NCBI RefSeq assembly: GCF_003020585.1
Contig: NZ_PXUE01000003.1
Location: forward strand, 372,001-436,000
Source of the DNA: Chryseobacterium aurantiacum
GTDB taxonomy: Bacteria > Bacteroidota > Bacteroidia > Flavobacteriales > Weeksellaceae
Direction: 5' to 3'
DNA length: 64,000 nucleotides
Shown here: positions 1 through 9,048 of the stretch, piece by piece
Position numbering within the stretch: position 1 is the stretch's first letter
Layout of the letters: each line of letters opens with the position of its first letter
Position numbers and translations under genes: made by a program
Notes under the pieces: generated by a model
Databases searched by the model: none
What the model was told of the DNA's origin: nothing
Seen by the model: only the letters and a program-made list of their open reading frames with translations

Positions 1-1347
1 ATCAATATACAAGGAATAAGCTATGGTGGATCTTCTGCTTTAAACAATATTATAATTAATGATAAAGTTGATGACTTAAATGTTAATTCCAGTAATACTA
101 TTTCAATAGGTAAAAATTCAAAACCCTATGGCTCTGATCATCTCATTATTGGAAACTCCACATACGTTACATCTGATGGCAGTTCTATAGGAAATACAGT
201 TATTGGTAACTCCAGCTACTCAAACGGACTATCCTCGAATGACAATACGGTTATTGGATACTCCGCTTTTGGTAATGCCAAGCAAACCAATGGCAATACC
301 ATTATAGGAACTTATGCAGCAAATTGGGGTGGAGACGGTAACAGTCTGAACATCATTTTAGGTCAAAATGCAGGTTCGGCGCTCTCTGCAGGCTCAAGCA
401 GTAATATTATAATGGGTAATAATTCTGCATTTGCAAACGCTCAATTACAAAACAGCTTATATATTCACAATAATAAGTCAGGAAATTCTGTAACATTATC
501 TGATGCTTTAATCTCCGGAAACTTCGTAGACCGCTATGTAAATCTGAATGGTAAATTATCAATTACACCCAATCAGATTCCAGCAGCTGACTCAAGTTAC
601 ACCAAAAATATTGTTGCAAGACCTGATGGAACATTCGGTTGGGAAGATAAAGCCTCTTCTGAGTCTGTTCCATTAGCCGGAACAATCTCTAATAAGCCAG
701 TAACAGGAGACATTGTTATCAAAGATATGGCTAACAATAGTTTTACCAGACTTTCTAAAGGTGCCGTTTTCTGTTCAGATAAGACACAAAACGGAACTCT
801 TATGGGCCATTCTACATTTACATTCCTTGAACAATTTGATGGTCCGGTAGCTGAAATTACAAAAAAAGGAATTACTACAATTGAGCCTACTTATCTGATT
901 AGTTGTGGTGGGGCTGATGTAAGAGGGCTTTCGGGATCATCCGATTATACGAATAATGTAACGGATCTTGATTATATCCAGAAGAAATATGCAGACAGGC
1001 AACACTCTTATTCAAGAGAAGAAGTAAAAACCGGAGGGTTATGGATTGACAATAAACCCATCTATAGAAAAACAGTTGTTTTTTCTCAAATTCCAGATCA
1101 CGGAATTATTCAGATAGACAAAATCTTCGAAGACATGGAAATTATCGTTTCCAATAAGATGTTTACAGAGTGGTATGATATGAAAGCAGATTTTTCAGGG
1201 AACCAATTAAGAGGTGAAGCTTTCATCTCACTCCAAAAAGAGTTTGTACAGTTTCAGCTGAAAGGTATTCCTAATTATAATTATTCTTCAATTAATTCTT
1301 TCACGCTTACTCTCGAATACACCAAGAAAGGAGATCAACCGGCCTAA
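1..1347 (+). CDS. Phage-tail-fibre-like protein with YadA-head-like repeats (5' end missing)
   Basis: The reading frame is open from base 1, so the gene begins outside the window; 448 residues are visible and the first in-frame ATG (412) is internal. The first ~140 visible residues are degenerate repeats built on N-T-[VI]-I-G followed by small residues (NTVIGNSSYSNG, NTVIGYSAFG, NTIIGTYAA, NIILGQNAG), the pattern of YadA/Hia-type beta-roll heads. The last ~120 residues hold TGGLWIDNKPIYRKTVVF and end in LTLEYTKKGDQ, a layout known from phage tail-fibre C-termini (W-I-D-G/N-K-P-I-Y-R-K, then L-E-Y-T-K). Likely a surface or appendage fibre. It lies 40 bp before the 1238-residue gene on the same strand. 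Family assignment is by recalled sequence character; confidence moderate. Confidence 0.6.
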   Translation: MNIQGISYGGSSALNNIIINDKVDDLNVNSSNTISIGKNSKPYGSDHLIIGNSTYVTSDGSSIGNTVIGNSSYSNGLSSNDNTVIGYSAFGNAKQTNGNTIIGTYAANWGGDGNSLNIILGQNAGSALSAGSSSNIIMGNNSAFANAQLQNSLYIHNNKSGNSVTLSDALISGNFVDRYVNLNGKLSITPNQIPAADSSYTKNIVARPDGTFGWEDKASSESVPLAGTISNKPVTGDIVIKDMANNSFTRLSKGAVFCSDKTQNGTLMGHSTFTFLEQFDGPVAEITKKGITTIEPTYLISCGGADVRGLSGSSDYTNNVTDLDYIQKKYADRQHSYSREEVKTGGLWIDNKPIYRKTVVFSQIPDHGIIQIDKIFEDMEIIVSNKMFTEWYDMKADFSGNQLRGEAFISLQKEFVQFQLKGIPNYNYSSINSFTLTLEYTKKGDQPA

Positions 1348-1387
1348 TATCAATAATCACTTAACACAAAAACAGCAAAATATTAAA

Positions 1388-4300
1388 ATGGCAACAAACG
1401 AAACAAATAATACTGCACCACAAACCTTATTTAGATTTGTGAGTTTAAGAAATCCTGAATTGACAGAAACTAAAAAAGTCAATCTAGGTTTCATTCACAG
1501 ACCAACACAATTGAAAAGTTCTTTTGATTCAGCAATTAATCCTGGAAGCACCGCTTTGGAAAAATTCAGGGCATTGGAAAATGCTGCTAAAACATTCAAT
1601 ACAACAGGTTATCAAAGTGAAATCGAAATTGAAGGCAGTTCTCTTTCTGAAGCTCTTAAAATAGGAAGAAAGATTGCAAAAAAAGAAGTTATTACAGCAT
1701 TAGATGAAATTACAGCCAAAAATCTATACAACAGCAGTGCAATTCAAAGTAAACTAGGACAAGTTTGGGATAATCTTATTTATCAAACTGTTACCCAAAA
1801 CAACTTTTACGTTAAAGAAGCTTTAGTACACATTTTAAGAGCCTTTCACTTCGGATATGTCTGTGACTTACCTGCCACTCCGGAATTAATAAAAGTCAAC
1901 GGAGAAGATTTAAAAGCAAAAGCATTGGAAGCAAGAGTTGTTCTCCCAATGAAGTTGTTCGGAGATGGCTATGAAGGAGAAAATACAGATTCTACTTCTA
2001 ATGGAAGTGGAAATGCTTTTCAGGTCAATGTTTCTAAAATTGGAGATGGAGTTATCAATGGAACAGCCCTTTCAATGGCAGCCCAACAACAATTAAAAGC
2101 CGAAGGGGAGAGAATTTCAGAATTATCCCATCTTACCTTTGAAAAAGACGGATTGATCCAGTTGAGATCTGAGCTGGAAGCGACTCAGAAGACATTCAAT
2201 ACTTTAAGAGCCAAAGCATATGATGCTGCTTACAAAGAGTACATGAATACTCATCAGGCTGATGTTGAAAAATATGACAATATGCATGAAAGCATTAAGT
2301 CACAAATTGCAAATGGAGGTTTAACGCAGGAACAGATCGATGCCCTGTATGCTTCATTGGAAGCATTAAAAGTTCCACCTTTCAAATTTGAGTATAAAAA
2401 TGAAATTAATTTTGGAGATCTGAAAGAGAAACTTTCGTTAGATTCTTTTAAATTATTTGTCAATATTTTCACAAAGGTAACAAGTGAAGAAAAACCTGAA
2501 AACGGATTGGATTTTTCAACGATTACGGTTTTAAATGACAGAAAGCTGCAATTGGGCAGAGTTGAGGTTTCAATTACAGATGAATTTGATACTTATCCTG
2601 AAATTTTTGAAAAAATGGATGAAGAAACGACTTCAAAAGTTCAGACTTTATTCCAGAAATCTCCATCTCTTGAACAAACTTATGCAAGCATCGGAGGAGT
2701 ATTAATTCCTGTTGTTAATTCTTACAGTGCTGCGTCCCGTATTGTTCCAAGATCCTATTATCTAAAAACATCATACGAACCTGTCTCTTCCAGAATGCCA
2801 GCAACGGCTACATTCTATTATCAGGCTGAAAGTAATGCCTGGGGAGCCGCTTCTGTAACAATCAATGCCAGCACTGATTTCGGGCTTTATGAAGAAAACT
2901 TTTCCAATATTGAAGTTATAGATAACAAAGTGGAACTGCCCTTATTCTTAATTGACAAGTTTGGCAAGTTTATCCGTTCTCTGGACATTAAAATTCATTT
3001 CAATAATGGAAAAGAAGCTTCGTTACGTCTTTCTGCAATTGAACTTAACAAGACTTTTACAGGTATTCTTTATACTGAAGAAACAAAAGATGAAGGTGAA
3101 AACCCAACCGAAGGAGGCGGCCAGTATAAGCAGGGAACCTTTATTCCTAAACACTTTGGGGTAAAAAGATTGGGAATTGCAGATTACTTAAAAGTTGTAC
3201 AGACAACCCATGCCTATGTTCCGGGTGAGGTCACTCACATCGAAAACATTATGGCAAAAGAGTTTAAACAAAAATCAACACGTAGACTGAGAAGAAGTGA
3301 AATCCAAACTACAACTTCCAAATCTACGGAGAGAGAAACTCTAAGCGATACTACTACCACAACAAGAAACGACATGCAATCTGAAGTTGCCAATGTTATC
3401 CAACAGGACATCAATACCGAAGCGCATTTCAGATATGGAGGTATGGGTAAATCTTTTGAAGTAGGAGGAAGTTTTGCAGCCAGAAACTCTAAAGAAAACA
3501 GTACCAGACAGGCTATTTCGAAATCTCAGGAAATCACAGAAAAAGCTACGGAAAGAATCCTTACCAAAGTAGCGGAAGAAAGGATTGAAAAAATTATTGA
3601 GGAGTTTGAAGAAAACAATGCTCATGGTTATGATAACAGAAATGGAGACAAGCATGTAGTGGGTATCTACAGATGGGTAGATAAAAAGATGAAAAACCAG
3701 ATCTTCAACTACGGTAAACGTACCATGTTTGAATTTATGGTTCCTGAGCCGGCGAGACTTCATAATCTTGCAGCAGCTTCGTCAAAATCTGACCAATTAG
3801 TTCCACCGTTAGACCCAAGAAGTGGTACCGACAAATGGAAAATGGAAAGTGCTAAAAAAGCGACTAGGGAACAGGTTGAATACTGGGCTAATCACTATGG
3901 TGTAAAGCTTACAGATCAGCCGAAATCTCCAATTAACCTTATTTTAGGAAAACAATGGGATAAAATAGACGGAAACGGAGAAACAAAACACAGACAAATT
4001 GATATTCCTGACAATTATGAAGCTAGTGCCGTAAAAATGTACTATGGTTTCGAAAGAGACTCTCCTGGTAAAAATATTTTATATACAAGTGATTTCACGG
4101 GAGGTATGAAGGAATTTATCAGCCATATTAAATCTGTTGATGAAACAGCCTATTTTACACCACAAAATGTAACGGGATCATTCGATTTCTTATACAGATG
4201 TGTAAATATTGATTCTGTAAATATCGCATTTGAAATTACTTGTAAACTTTCTGCAGCCTATATGTCAACATGGCTATTAGAAAACTTTACAGCCATTATC

Positions 4301-5104
4301 AAAGCTTATGATGAGGCTTATGCCATTTTCGCAGAGAAAAAAGCAGAAATAGAGAAAAAAGCTAAAGAGGAAGAAGAGAAAAACAGAGAAACACTTAATA
4401 CAAGTAATTTCTTCCGTAGTATGGAATCTGTCATCCTAAAGCATAACTGTATTGCCTACCTGTTGCAGGATTATGGTTCACTTGGAAAAGATTTCACGAA
4501 TGGAGTAGAAAAAATGCAGGACTTCAGTATTGTATTAAGCGATGACCTTGAGCAATATACCGCATTGGCAAAATTCATGGAACAAGCTTTTGAATGGAGC
4601 ATTATGGATTATACTTTCTATCCTTACTATTGGGGAGATAAAGCCAAATGGCAGCAAATGTATCTGTCTCAAAGTACGGATCCTTTATTCAGAAACTTCC
4701 TTCAGGCAGGGATGGCAAGGGTAATTGTTACTGTAAAACCAGGATTTGAAGATGCAGTACAGTTCTTTATGTCTACAGGAAAAATTTGGAACGGTGGAGA
4801 GGTTCCGGTAATCGGAGATCCAATGTACCTAAGTATTGTAGACGAATTGCGTGAGCCGGTAGGTGTAAAACAAGGAAAAGCATGGATTACGGTACTTCCT
4901 ACTTCTCTAAACATTCTACAGGAAGGGTCCGCAGGTTTACAAACCCTTACGGCATTGCCATTTACTAAGGAAAACCTTGAAGATTTCGAAGTTCCTTCTG
5001 ATGTAGTCACAGAGGATGTCAATTTTAAAAAGAATAATAACCTACTGGGTGTTCAAAATTCGGGAACCTCTTCAGAGAAAGTTATTTCTGGAGACTGGCA
5101 ATAA
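1388..5104 (+). CDS. Large protein of unknown function (1238 aa), possible phage-tail or injection-system component
   Basis: I do not recognise a named family. The 1238-residue protein has no signal peptide and no evident membrane segment. Around residues 612-660 comes GEVTHIENIMAKEFKQK, then an Arg-rich stretch and a Ser/Thr-rich run. Residues ~711-751 are a charged, probably coiled-coil stretch. Residues ~759-793 contain GIYRWVDKKMKNQIFNYG and FEFMVPEPARLHN. Residues ~980-1004 are a Lys/Glu-rich helix. Residues ~1066-1156 contain FYPYYWGDKAKW, DPLFRNFLQAGMARV and VKPGFEDAVQFF, which look like conserved blocks and which I recall, unverified, from other large uncharacterised bacterial proteins. 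The tail-fibre-like neighbours (40 bp upstream, 33 bp downstream, same strand) suggest a joint structure. Real coding: long uninterrupted frame with normal codon use. Confidence 0.85.
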   Translation: MATNETNNTAPQTLFRFVSLRNPELTETKKVNLGFIHRPTQLKSSFDSAINPGSTALEKFRALENAAKTFNTTGYQSEIEIEGSSLSEALKIGRKIAKKEVITALDEITAKNLYNSSAIQSKLGQVWDNLIYQTVTQNNFYVKEALVHILRAFHFGYVCDLPATPELIKVNGEDLKAKALEARVVLPMKLFGDGYEGENTDSTSNGSGNAFQVNVSKIGDGVINGTALSMAAQQQLKAEGERISELSHLTFEKDGLIQLRSELEATQKTFNTLRAKAYDAAYKEYMNTHQADVEKYDNMHESIKSQIANGGLTQEQIDALYASLEALKVPPFKFEYKNEINFGDLKEKLSLDSFKLFVNIFTKVTSEEKPENGLDFSTITVLNDRKLQLGRVEVSITDEFDTYPEIFEKMDEETTSKVQTLFQKSPSLEQTYASIGGVLIPVVNSYSAASRIVPRSYYLKTSYEPVSSRMPATATFYYQAESNAWGAASVTINASTDFGLYEENFSNIEVIDNKVELPLFLIDKFGKFIRSLDIKIHFNNGKEASLRLSAIELNKTFTGILYTEETKDEGENPTEGGGQYKQGTFIPKHFGVKRLGIADYLKVVQTTHAYVPGEVTHIENIMAKEFKQKSTRRLRRSEIQTTTSKSTERETLSDTTTTTRNDMQSEVANVIQQDINTEAHFRYGGMGKSFEVGGSFAARNSKENSTRQAISKSQEITEKATERILTKVAEERIEKIIEEFEENNAHGYDNRNGDKHVVGIYRWVDKKMKNQIFNYGKRTMFEFMVPEPARLHNLAAASSKSDQLVPPLDPRSGTDKWKMESAKKATREQVEYWANHYGVKLTDQPKSPINLILGKQWDKIDGNGETKHRQIDIPDNYEASAVKMYYGFERDSPGKNILYTSDFTGGMKEFISHIKSVDETAYFTPQNVTGSFDFLYRCVNIDSVNIAFEITCKLSAAYMSTWLLENFTAIIKAYDEAYAIFAEKKAEIEKKAKEEEEKNRETLNTSNFFRSMESVILKHNCIAYLLQDYGSLGKDFTNGVEKMQDFSIVLSDDLEQYTALAKFMEQAFEWSIMDYTFYPYYWGDKAKWQQMYLSQSTDPLFRNFLQAGMARVIVTVKPGFEDAVQFFMSTGKIWNGGEVPVIGDPMYLSIVDELREPVGVKQGKAWITVLPTSLNILQEGSAGLQTLTALPFTKENLEDFEVPSDVVTEDVNFKKNNNLLGVQNSGTSSEKVISGDWQ

Positions 5105-5137
5105 TTTAACTATCAACCAATTACTAAAATAAATAAT

Positions 5138-6619
5138 ATGTCCAATATAGGAAAAATCATAAGGGTAAATGCATTACCTCCAGAACAAGAAAGAGAGAAT
5201 AATGTCATTTATCAAGTAGCTGAACCAGGTTCAGCTACTTATACAGACTATGCAATTGATGAAAATGGAGATCTGAAAACCTCGGCAGTTGGTCTTCAAC
5301 AAGAAGATTTAAAAGATAGTTCTATTAATATCTCTGACCCGGCGTTATTAGCTGCCGGAATCAAGACCCAAAAAGAATATAACACAGACACCAGAGAAAA
5401 ACTGGATAATAAAATAAATAAGCCTTCCAAAGATGGGAGTCTTCAGGATTATCCAAAAGTTTTAGGCCTGGATCATAATGGAAATACAGCAAAATTACCT
5501 GCTGGAGATCTGGGAAAAAACATTGCTAATTCAGCTCTGACTTCTACAGCAGGGGCAGGGTTAACCTTGGGAGATAGCTGGGGCATTACTACTTCCGGTC
5601 TACCCTATTCAATTACAGGATTAGCAGATGTTTCCAATGATGCATTATTTAATACATTATTAACTCAAAATGCGTCTGGCCGTATTGGAAAGACAAATGG
5701 AAAGCAACCCTTTATGAATCTTCCGTCATCATTGAATGATACTGAAAAGATTGCATGGCGAAAAGGAATGCGTTTGTCTAGCGAGCTTTATTCCACAGGT
5801 CAGCCAAGAATTGACAGTGTTATTCTCCCGTTCGTAGATAACTCTTTAACCTTTACACAATACATCACTTTAATTGGCCTGAATTTGTTTGTAGACAACC
5901 AGACTCCCAATGCAAAGCTTGTCATGAAACGTGTAAAAGATATTAATGGAAATGTATTAGCAACTCCTGAAGAATACAATATTAATAATTTCACTGTTCT
6001 TCAAAATATGCCCAATATTTTGAACTTCGGATTAAAATGGAATGAATATCCCCAAGGCTATTACCAGTTCTTTTGCACCCATAACCTGCTTACCAATCTG
6101 AGCAGCCCTGAACTTTTAGTGAAACAAGGGGTTACCTTTTCAGCATTGAACCCTGTTTGGCAAGATTTAACAGGATCCGCACAGGTAGACAGCAATAACA
6201 ACATTGTACTGCCGGCTGGTGGAAGTGCGAGAACAAATATTTTGATCAACACGCCGCAGATGATCAATGGGTTTGTTGTAAAATGTTCTGTATCCACTTC
6301 TGTAACAGGTAATGGAGCGAATTTCGCAGGACATACACGATTCACAATGAAAGGAGATGACGGCTTGGAATATGGTGTTACATTAACCGGGAATTTGGAT
6401 TTTTATCCGGACCCAATAGGAGGATTCCCTACAAGAGCGGATGTATTATATATATCCTACTATAATGGTCTCCTTACTCTAGCTGCAGAGGTAAATGGAA
6501 AGACCCGCGTATTTGCCGTGACTTCTATCCCTTCCATTCCCCGATATTTTTATGCAACCCGATCTGATGGAGGAATTGGTGCATTTACTGCAAAACCAAC
6601 TCAATTATTATTGCTGTAA
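5138..6619 (+). CDS. Tail-fibre-like protein, unknown function
   Basis: 493 residues, no signal peptide. The N-terminal ~45 residues (IGKIIRVNALPPEQERENNV, then IYQVAEPGSATYTDYAIDENGDLK) look like an attachment module shared by flavobacterial phage and prophage tail proteins; this is recalled, not searched. The middle has GAGLTLGDSWGITTSG and is rich in Asn, Thr and Ser, with a C-terminal beta-rich region (residues ~330-493) that could be a lectin-like or receptor-binding domain. It follows the 1238-residue gene by 33 bp and ends the block: a terminator hairpin lies 28 bp after its stop. Likely co-transcribed with the two genes upstream. The binding role is inference. Confidence 0.65.
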   Translation: MSNIGKIIRVNALPPEQERENNVIYQVAEPGSATYTDYAIDENGDLKTSAVGLQQEDLKDSSINISDPALLAAGIKTQKEYNTDTREKLDNKINKPSKDGSLQDYPKVLGLDHNGNTAKLPAGDLGKNIANSALTSTAGAGLTLGDSWGITTSGLPYSITGLADVSNDALFNTLLTQNASGRIGKTNGKQPFMNLPSSLNDTEKIAWRKGMRLSSELYSTGQPRIDSVILPFVDNSLTFTQYITLIGLNLFVDNQTPNAKLVMKRVKDINGNVLATPEEYNINNFTVLQNMPNILNFGLKWNEYPQGYYQFFCTHNLLTNLSSPELLVKQGVTFSALNPVWQDLTGSAQVDSNNNIVLPAGGSARTNILINTPQMINGFVVKCSVSTSVTGNGANFAGHTRFTMKGDDGLEYGVTLTGNLDFYPDPIGGFPTRADVLYISYYNGLLTLAAEVNGKTRVFAVTSIPSIPRYFYATRSDGGIGAFTAKPTQLLLL

Positions 6620-6646
6620 AAAAGCAAAGAATAATCATTATAAAAG

Positions 6647-6676
6647 AAGGCAGACCTAAAAACTCTGCCTTTTTTA
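6647..6676 (+). terminator. Rho-independent terminator closing the tail-like block
   Basis: 8-bp stem AAGGCAGA/TCTGCCTT with a 9-nt loop, followed by a run of T. It lies 28 bp after the stop of the third tail-like gene. Confidence 0.85.
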
Positions 6677-6765
6677 TTACTCTTTAAAATTATTAAAAAT
6701 GAAAAACACTCAAATAATAATGGTAATAAAGGAAAACCATTCCTTTCCAACAAAAAAATAAAACA

Positions 6766-6799
6766 CGACAAGTTTTGTCGCATTAAGAGCATATATTTG
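6766..6799 (+). promoter_or_regulatory. Promoter with inverted-repeat operator before the WYL regulator
   Basis: A perfect inverted repeat, CGACAA-gtt-TTGTCG, occupies 6766-6780. A Bacteroidota -7 element TATATTTG follows at 6792-6799. The TTTTG inside the right arm could serve as the -33 element although the spacing (14 nt) is short. The repeat therefore overlaps the promoter of the WYL regulator gene 84 bp downstream, the usual place for autorepression. A 9-codon ORF (6817-6846) sits in the leader; no role can be claimed. Confidence 0.55.
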
Positions 6800-6882
6800 T
6801 CTTACAAAACTTTACCATGAAACACCTGCGTTTCATACCCTATTAATAACTATAGTAACGCTGTAAACATAAATATATCCGA

Positions 6883-7803
6883 ATGAAAAAAGATTTTTAT
6901 CTGACTAGATATGCCTTAATCATTAAAAGACTTGAAAGCTCTCCTGCTACTTATTCTCAGGTGGAAGATTATCTTTTAAATTCATTTGAATTCCAGGATG
7001 CGGGAATCAAGAGCTACTCTATCCGTACTTTGCAGAGGGATATCCGTGAGATTTCCGATCTTTTCAACCTTTCTATTCACAACAAAAAAAAGGGTGACAA
7101 CAGATATTATATTGAGAGCCGCCCCATCATGGAAGTGGATGAATACAACCAAAAGCTATTGGAATCTTTTCAGGTAAGCAATGCCCTGAATCTTCATCCC
7201 AACTTTTCCGACTTTATTTTTTTTGAAAGCAGAAAGCCAACTGGTGTAGAGCATTTTTATGATCTGTTCTTTGCTATTCGTAATAAAAGGGTGGTAAGCT
7301 TTGAACATTACAACTACAAAAATAAACTGATGACTTCCAGAAAGGTACATCCTCTGGCGCTAAAGGAATCCAAAGACAGATGGTACCTCATCGCCATTGA
7401 TACGAAGGATAAAATTCTAAAATCTTTTGGTCTGGACAGGATCAATTATCTGGATGTTGGAAAGAATAAGTTCCGTGAAAAGTATAATTATAACTTTAGA
7501 GAACATTTCAAAAATGCTTTTGGGGTGATGAATCTGGCGGAACAAAAGCCTCAGAATATTGTATTAAAGTGCAGCCGTCATCAGGGAGAATATATCAGAA
7601 GTTTTCCTCTTCACCAATCACAAAAAGAGACTAAGGAAACTCCGGAAGAGATTTATTTTGAATTCTTTCTTCACCCTACCTATGACTTCATGCAGGAGAT
7701 TCTGTCTTATGGAAAGGAGGTAACCGTTTTGGAACCTAAATGTTTAGTTGATGATATTCGCAACCACCTTCAGGAATCGCTAAACAGATATCTTGAGAGT
7801 TAA
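6883..7803 (+). CDS. WYL-domain transcriptional regulator (HTH + WYL)
   Basis: 306 residues. The N-terminal ~75 residues are a DeoR/HTH_11-like winged helix (TRYALIIKRLESSPATYSQ, then SYSIRTLQRDIREISDLFN as the recognition part). Residues ~130-200 are the WYL domain: the family W-Y-L signature appears as DRWYLIAIDTKD, with the preceding RKVHPLALKESK. Residues ~215-306 fit the C-terminal WCX extension. Such proteins are DNA-binding regulators with a ligand-sensing WYL fold and often guard defence or mobile loci. Start ATG 6883 gives the full HTH. Its promoter contains an inverted repeat that may be its own binding site. Whether it controls the tail-like block upstream is unknown; a terminator separates them. 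Confidence 0.93.
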   Translation: MKKDFYLTRYALIIKRLESSPATYSQVEDYLLNSFEFQDAGIKSYSIRTLQRDIREISDLFNLSIHNKKKGDNRYYIESRPIMEVDEYNQKLLESFQVSNALNLHPNFSDFIFFESRKPTGVEHFYDLFFAIRNKRVVSFEHYNYKNKLMTSRKVHPLALKESKDRWYLIAIDTKDKILKSFGLDRINYLDVGKNKFREKYNYNFREHFKNAFGVMNLAEQKPQNIVLKCSRHQGEYIRSFPLHQSQKETKETPEEIYFEFFLHPTYDFMQEILSYGKEVTVLEPKCLVDDIRNHLQESLNRYLES

Positions 7804-7858
7804 CAGATCATAAATAGTTCTCATATTTTTTGATTATATTTACATAAATATACCCTTA

Positions 7859-8485
7859 TTGAGAACTTTATTCATTTGTATTTGCTGCATTATTTCTTCA
7901 TTTTGCTTGTCACAGCAGAAAGAAGAATTTCGGGTTGTAAAAAATTATTACAATCAGCACAGAGGCATGCTGAATAAGGAATTCAAGAAAAAATTTGATG
8001 CCGAAAAAAATACTTTCAAAAAGGAAGCCATTAAGGGAGACTTTCTTTTTTTCATGAAAAAAATGGACAGTATTGAAAATACGGCTTTAATTGGGGCTTT
8101 GCTAAAGGTAAGAAATATAGAAGATCTTCAGACCTTAAAAACAATAGGCGGAATCTCTCAAAATCTTACCGATAAGCCTGCCAATGTAGAAAAGATTGCT
8201 GATTATCCCGGCGGTATGAATACTCTGAGACAGGAAGTTGCCAACCTACTTTACGTGGATGGCGTTAACTCTGATGCTAAAACCGTAAAAACAGATGTTG
8301 TCTTTATTGTAGAAAAGGACGGAAGCGTCAGTAATGTTCATGCTCAAGGCGATAATTTCACATTCAACAGACAGGCAGAGATTGCACTGTATTCTATTAC
8401 TGAAAAGTTTTCTCCTGCCCTTGTTAAAGGTGATCCGGAAAGGTTTCGTTTCAGGATTCCTTTAACCTTAACTATTTCAGATTAA
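7859..8485 (+). CDS. Exported protein with TonB C-terminal-like domain
   Basis: 208 residues beginning at a TTG codon; no ATG or GTG occurs in frame just upstream, and the TTG start gives an intact signal peptide (TLFICICCIISSFCLSQ). The last ~75 residues (TDVVFIVEKDGSVSNVHAQG, then FNRQAEIALYSITEKFSPA, ending in RIPLTLTIS) match the TonB C-terminal fold, which in Bacteroidota is often found in small periplasmic proteins as well as in TonB itself. There is no N-terminal transmembrane anchor plus Pro-rich linker, so it is probably not a true energy transducer. It follows the WYL gene by 55 bp and precedes tadA by 50 bp. Function unknown. Confidence 0.75.
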   Translation: MRTLFICICCIISSFCLSQQKEEFRVVKNYYNQHRGMLNKEFKKKFDAEKNTFKKEAIKGDFLFFMKKMDSIENTALIGALLKVRNIEDLQTLKTIGGISQNLTDKPANVEKIADYPGGMNTLRQEVANLLYVDGVNSDAKTVKTDVVFIVEKDGSVSNVHAQGDNFTFNRQAEIALYSITEKFSPALVKGDPERFRFRIPLTLTISD

Positions 8486-8535
8486 TGAGAAATACTTTTG
8501 TTTGTTTTTATTTTTCACTTTAAATCCCAACTAAA

Positions 8536-8967
8536 ATGTTTACTGACGAATATTATATGAAGATGGCTTTGCAGGAGGCAGAAGCAGCATTGGAAAAAGA
8601 TGAGGTCCCTATCGGATGTATTGTGGTATCCAACAACCGTATTATTGCAAGGGCACACAATCTTACGGAAACTTTAAATGACGTTACCGCTCACGCCGAA
8701 ATGCAGGCAATAACCTCAGCCGCTAACTTCCTTGGAGGAAAATATTTAAAAGACTGTACATTATACGTAACGATGGAACCTTGTGTAATGTGCTCCGGAG
8801 CACTCTCCTGGTCACAGATCTCAAAGGTGGTTATTGGCGCCAGAGATGAGCAGAGAGGCTTCATCAATAAGCATCTTTCCTTGCATCCTAAAACAGAAAT
8901 TATTACAGGCATCATGGAAAGCGAATGTTCATCCATTGTAAAGACCTTTTTTCAAAGCAAAAGATAA
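8536..8967 (+). CDS. tadA: tRNA adenosine(34) deaminase TadA
   Basis: 143 residues, usual size. It deaminates adenosine at the wobble position of tRNA-Arg(ACG) to inosine in the cytoplasm. The zinc-binding deaminase signature is complete: His53 with catalytic Glu55 in TAHAEMQAI, and Cys83 and Cys86 in EPCVMCSGAL. The N-terminus DEYYMKMALQEAEAA is typical of TadA. A nucleoside or guanine deaminase of the same fold is less likely because the EVPIGCIVV and RAHNLTE stretches fit TadA best. Confidence 0.95.
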   Translation: MFTDEYYMKMALQEAEAALEKDEVPIGCIVVSNNRIIARAHNLTETLNDVTAHAEMQAITSAANFLGGKYLKDCTLYVTMEPCVMCSGALSWSQISKVVIGARDEQRGFINKHLSLHPKTEIITGIMESECSSIVKTFFQSKR

Positions 8968-9018
8968 TTTCCACACTACATATTGAACAAACAACATGCG
9001 AGTAATCAAATAATTACC

Positions 9019-9026
9019 TAAATTTG
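9019..9026 (+). promoter_or_regulatory. Candidate -7 element for the small Cys-rich peptide
   Basis: TAAATTTG matches the Bacteroidota TAnnTTTG -7 consensus and lies 22 bp before the ATG of the 59-residue peptide gene. No clear -33 TTG is visible. Confidence 0.5.
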
Positions 9027-9048
9027 AATACAACCAAACAAAATCAAT

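Noticed and set aside
1..6619. Complete prophage
   Set aside because: No integrase, terminase, capsid, portal or att repeat is visible here; only tail-like genes, cut by the window edge.
6817..6846. 9-codon ORF in the WYL regulator leader
   Set aside because: No conserved features of a leader peptide such as codon runs or an attenuator hairpin.
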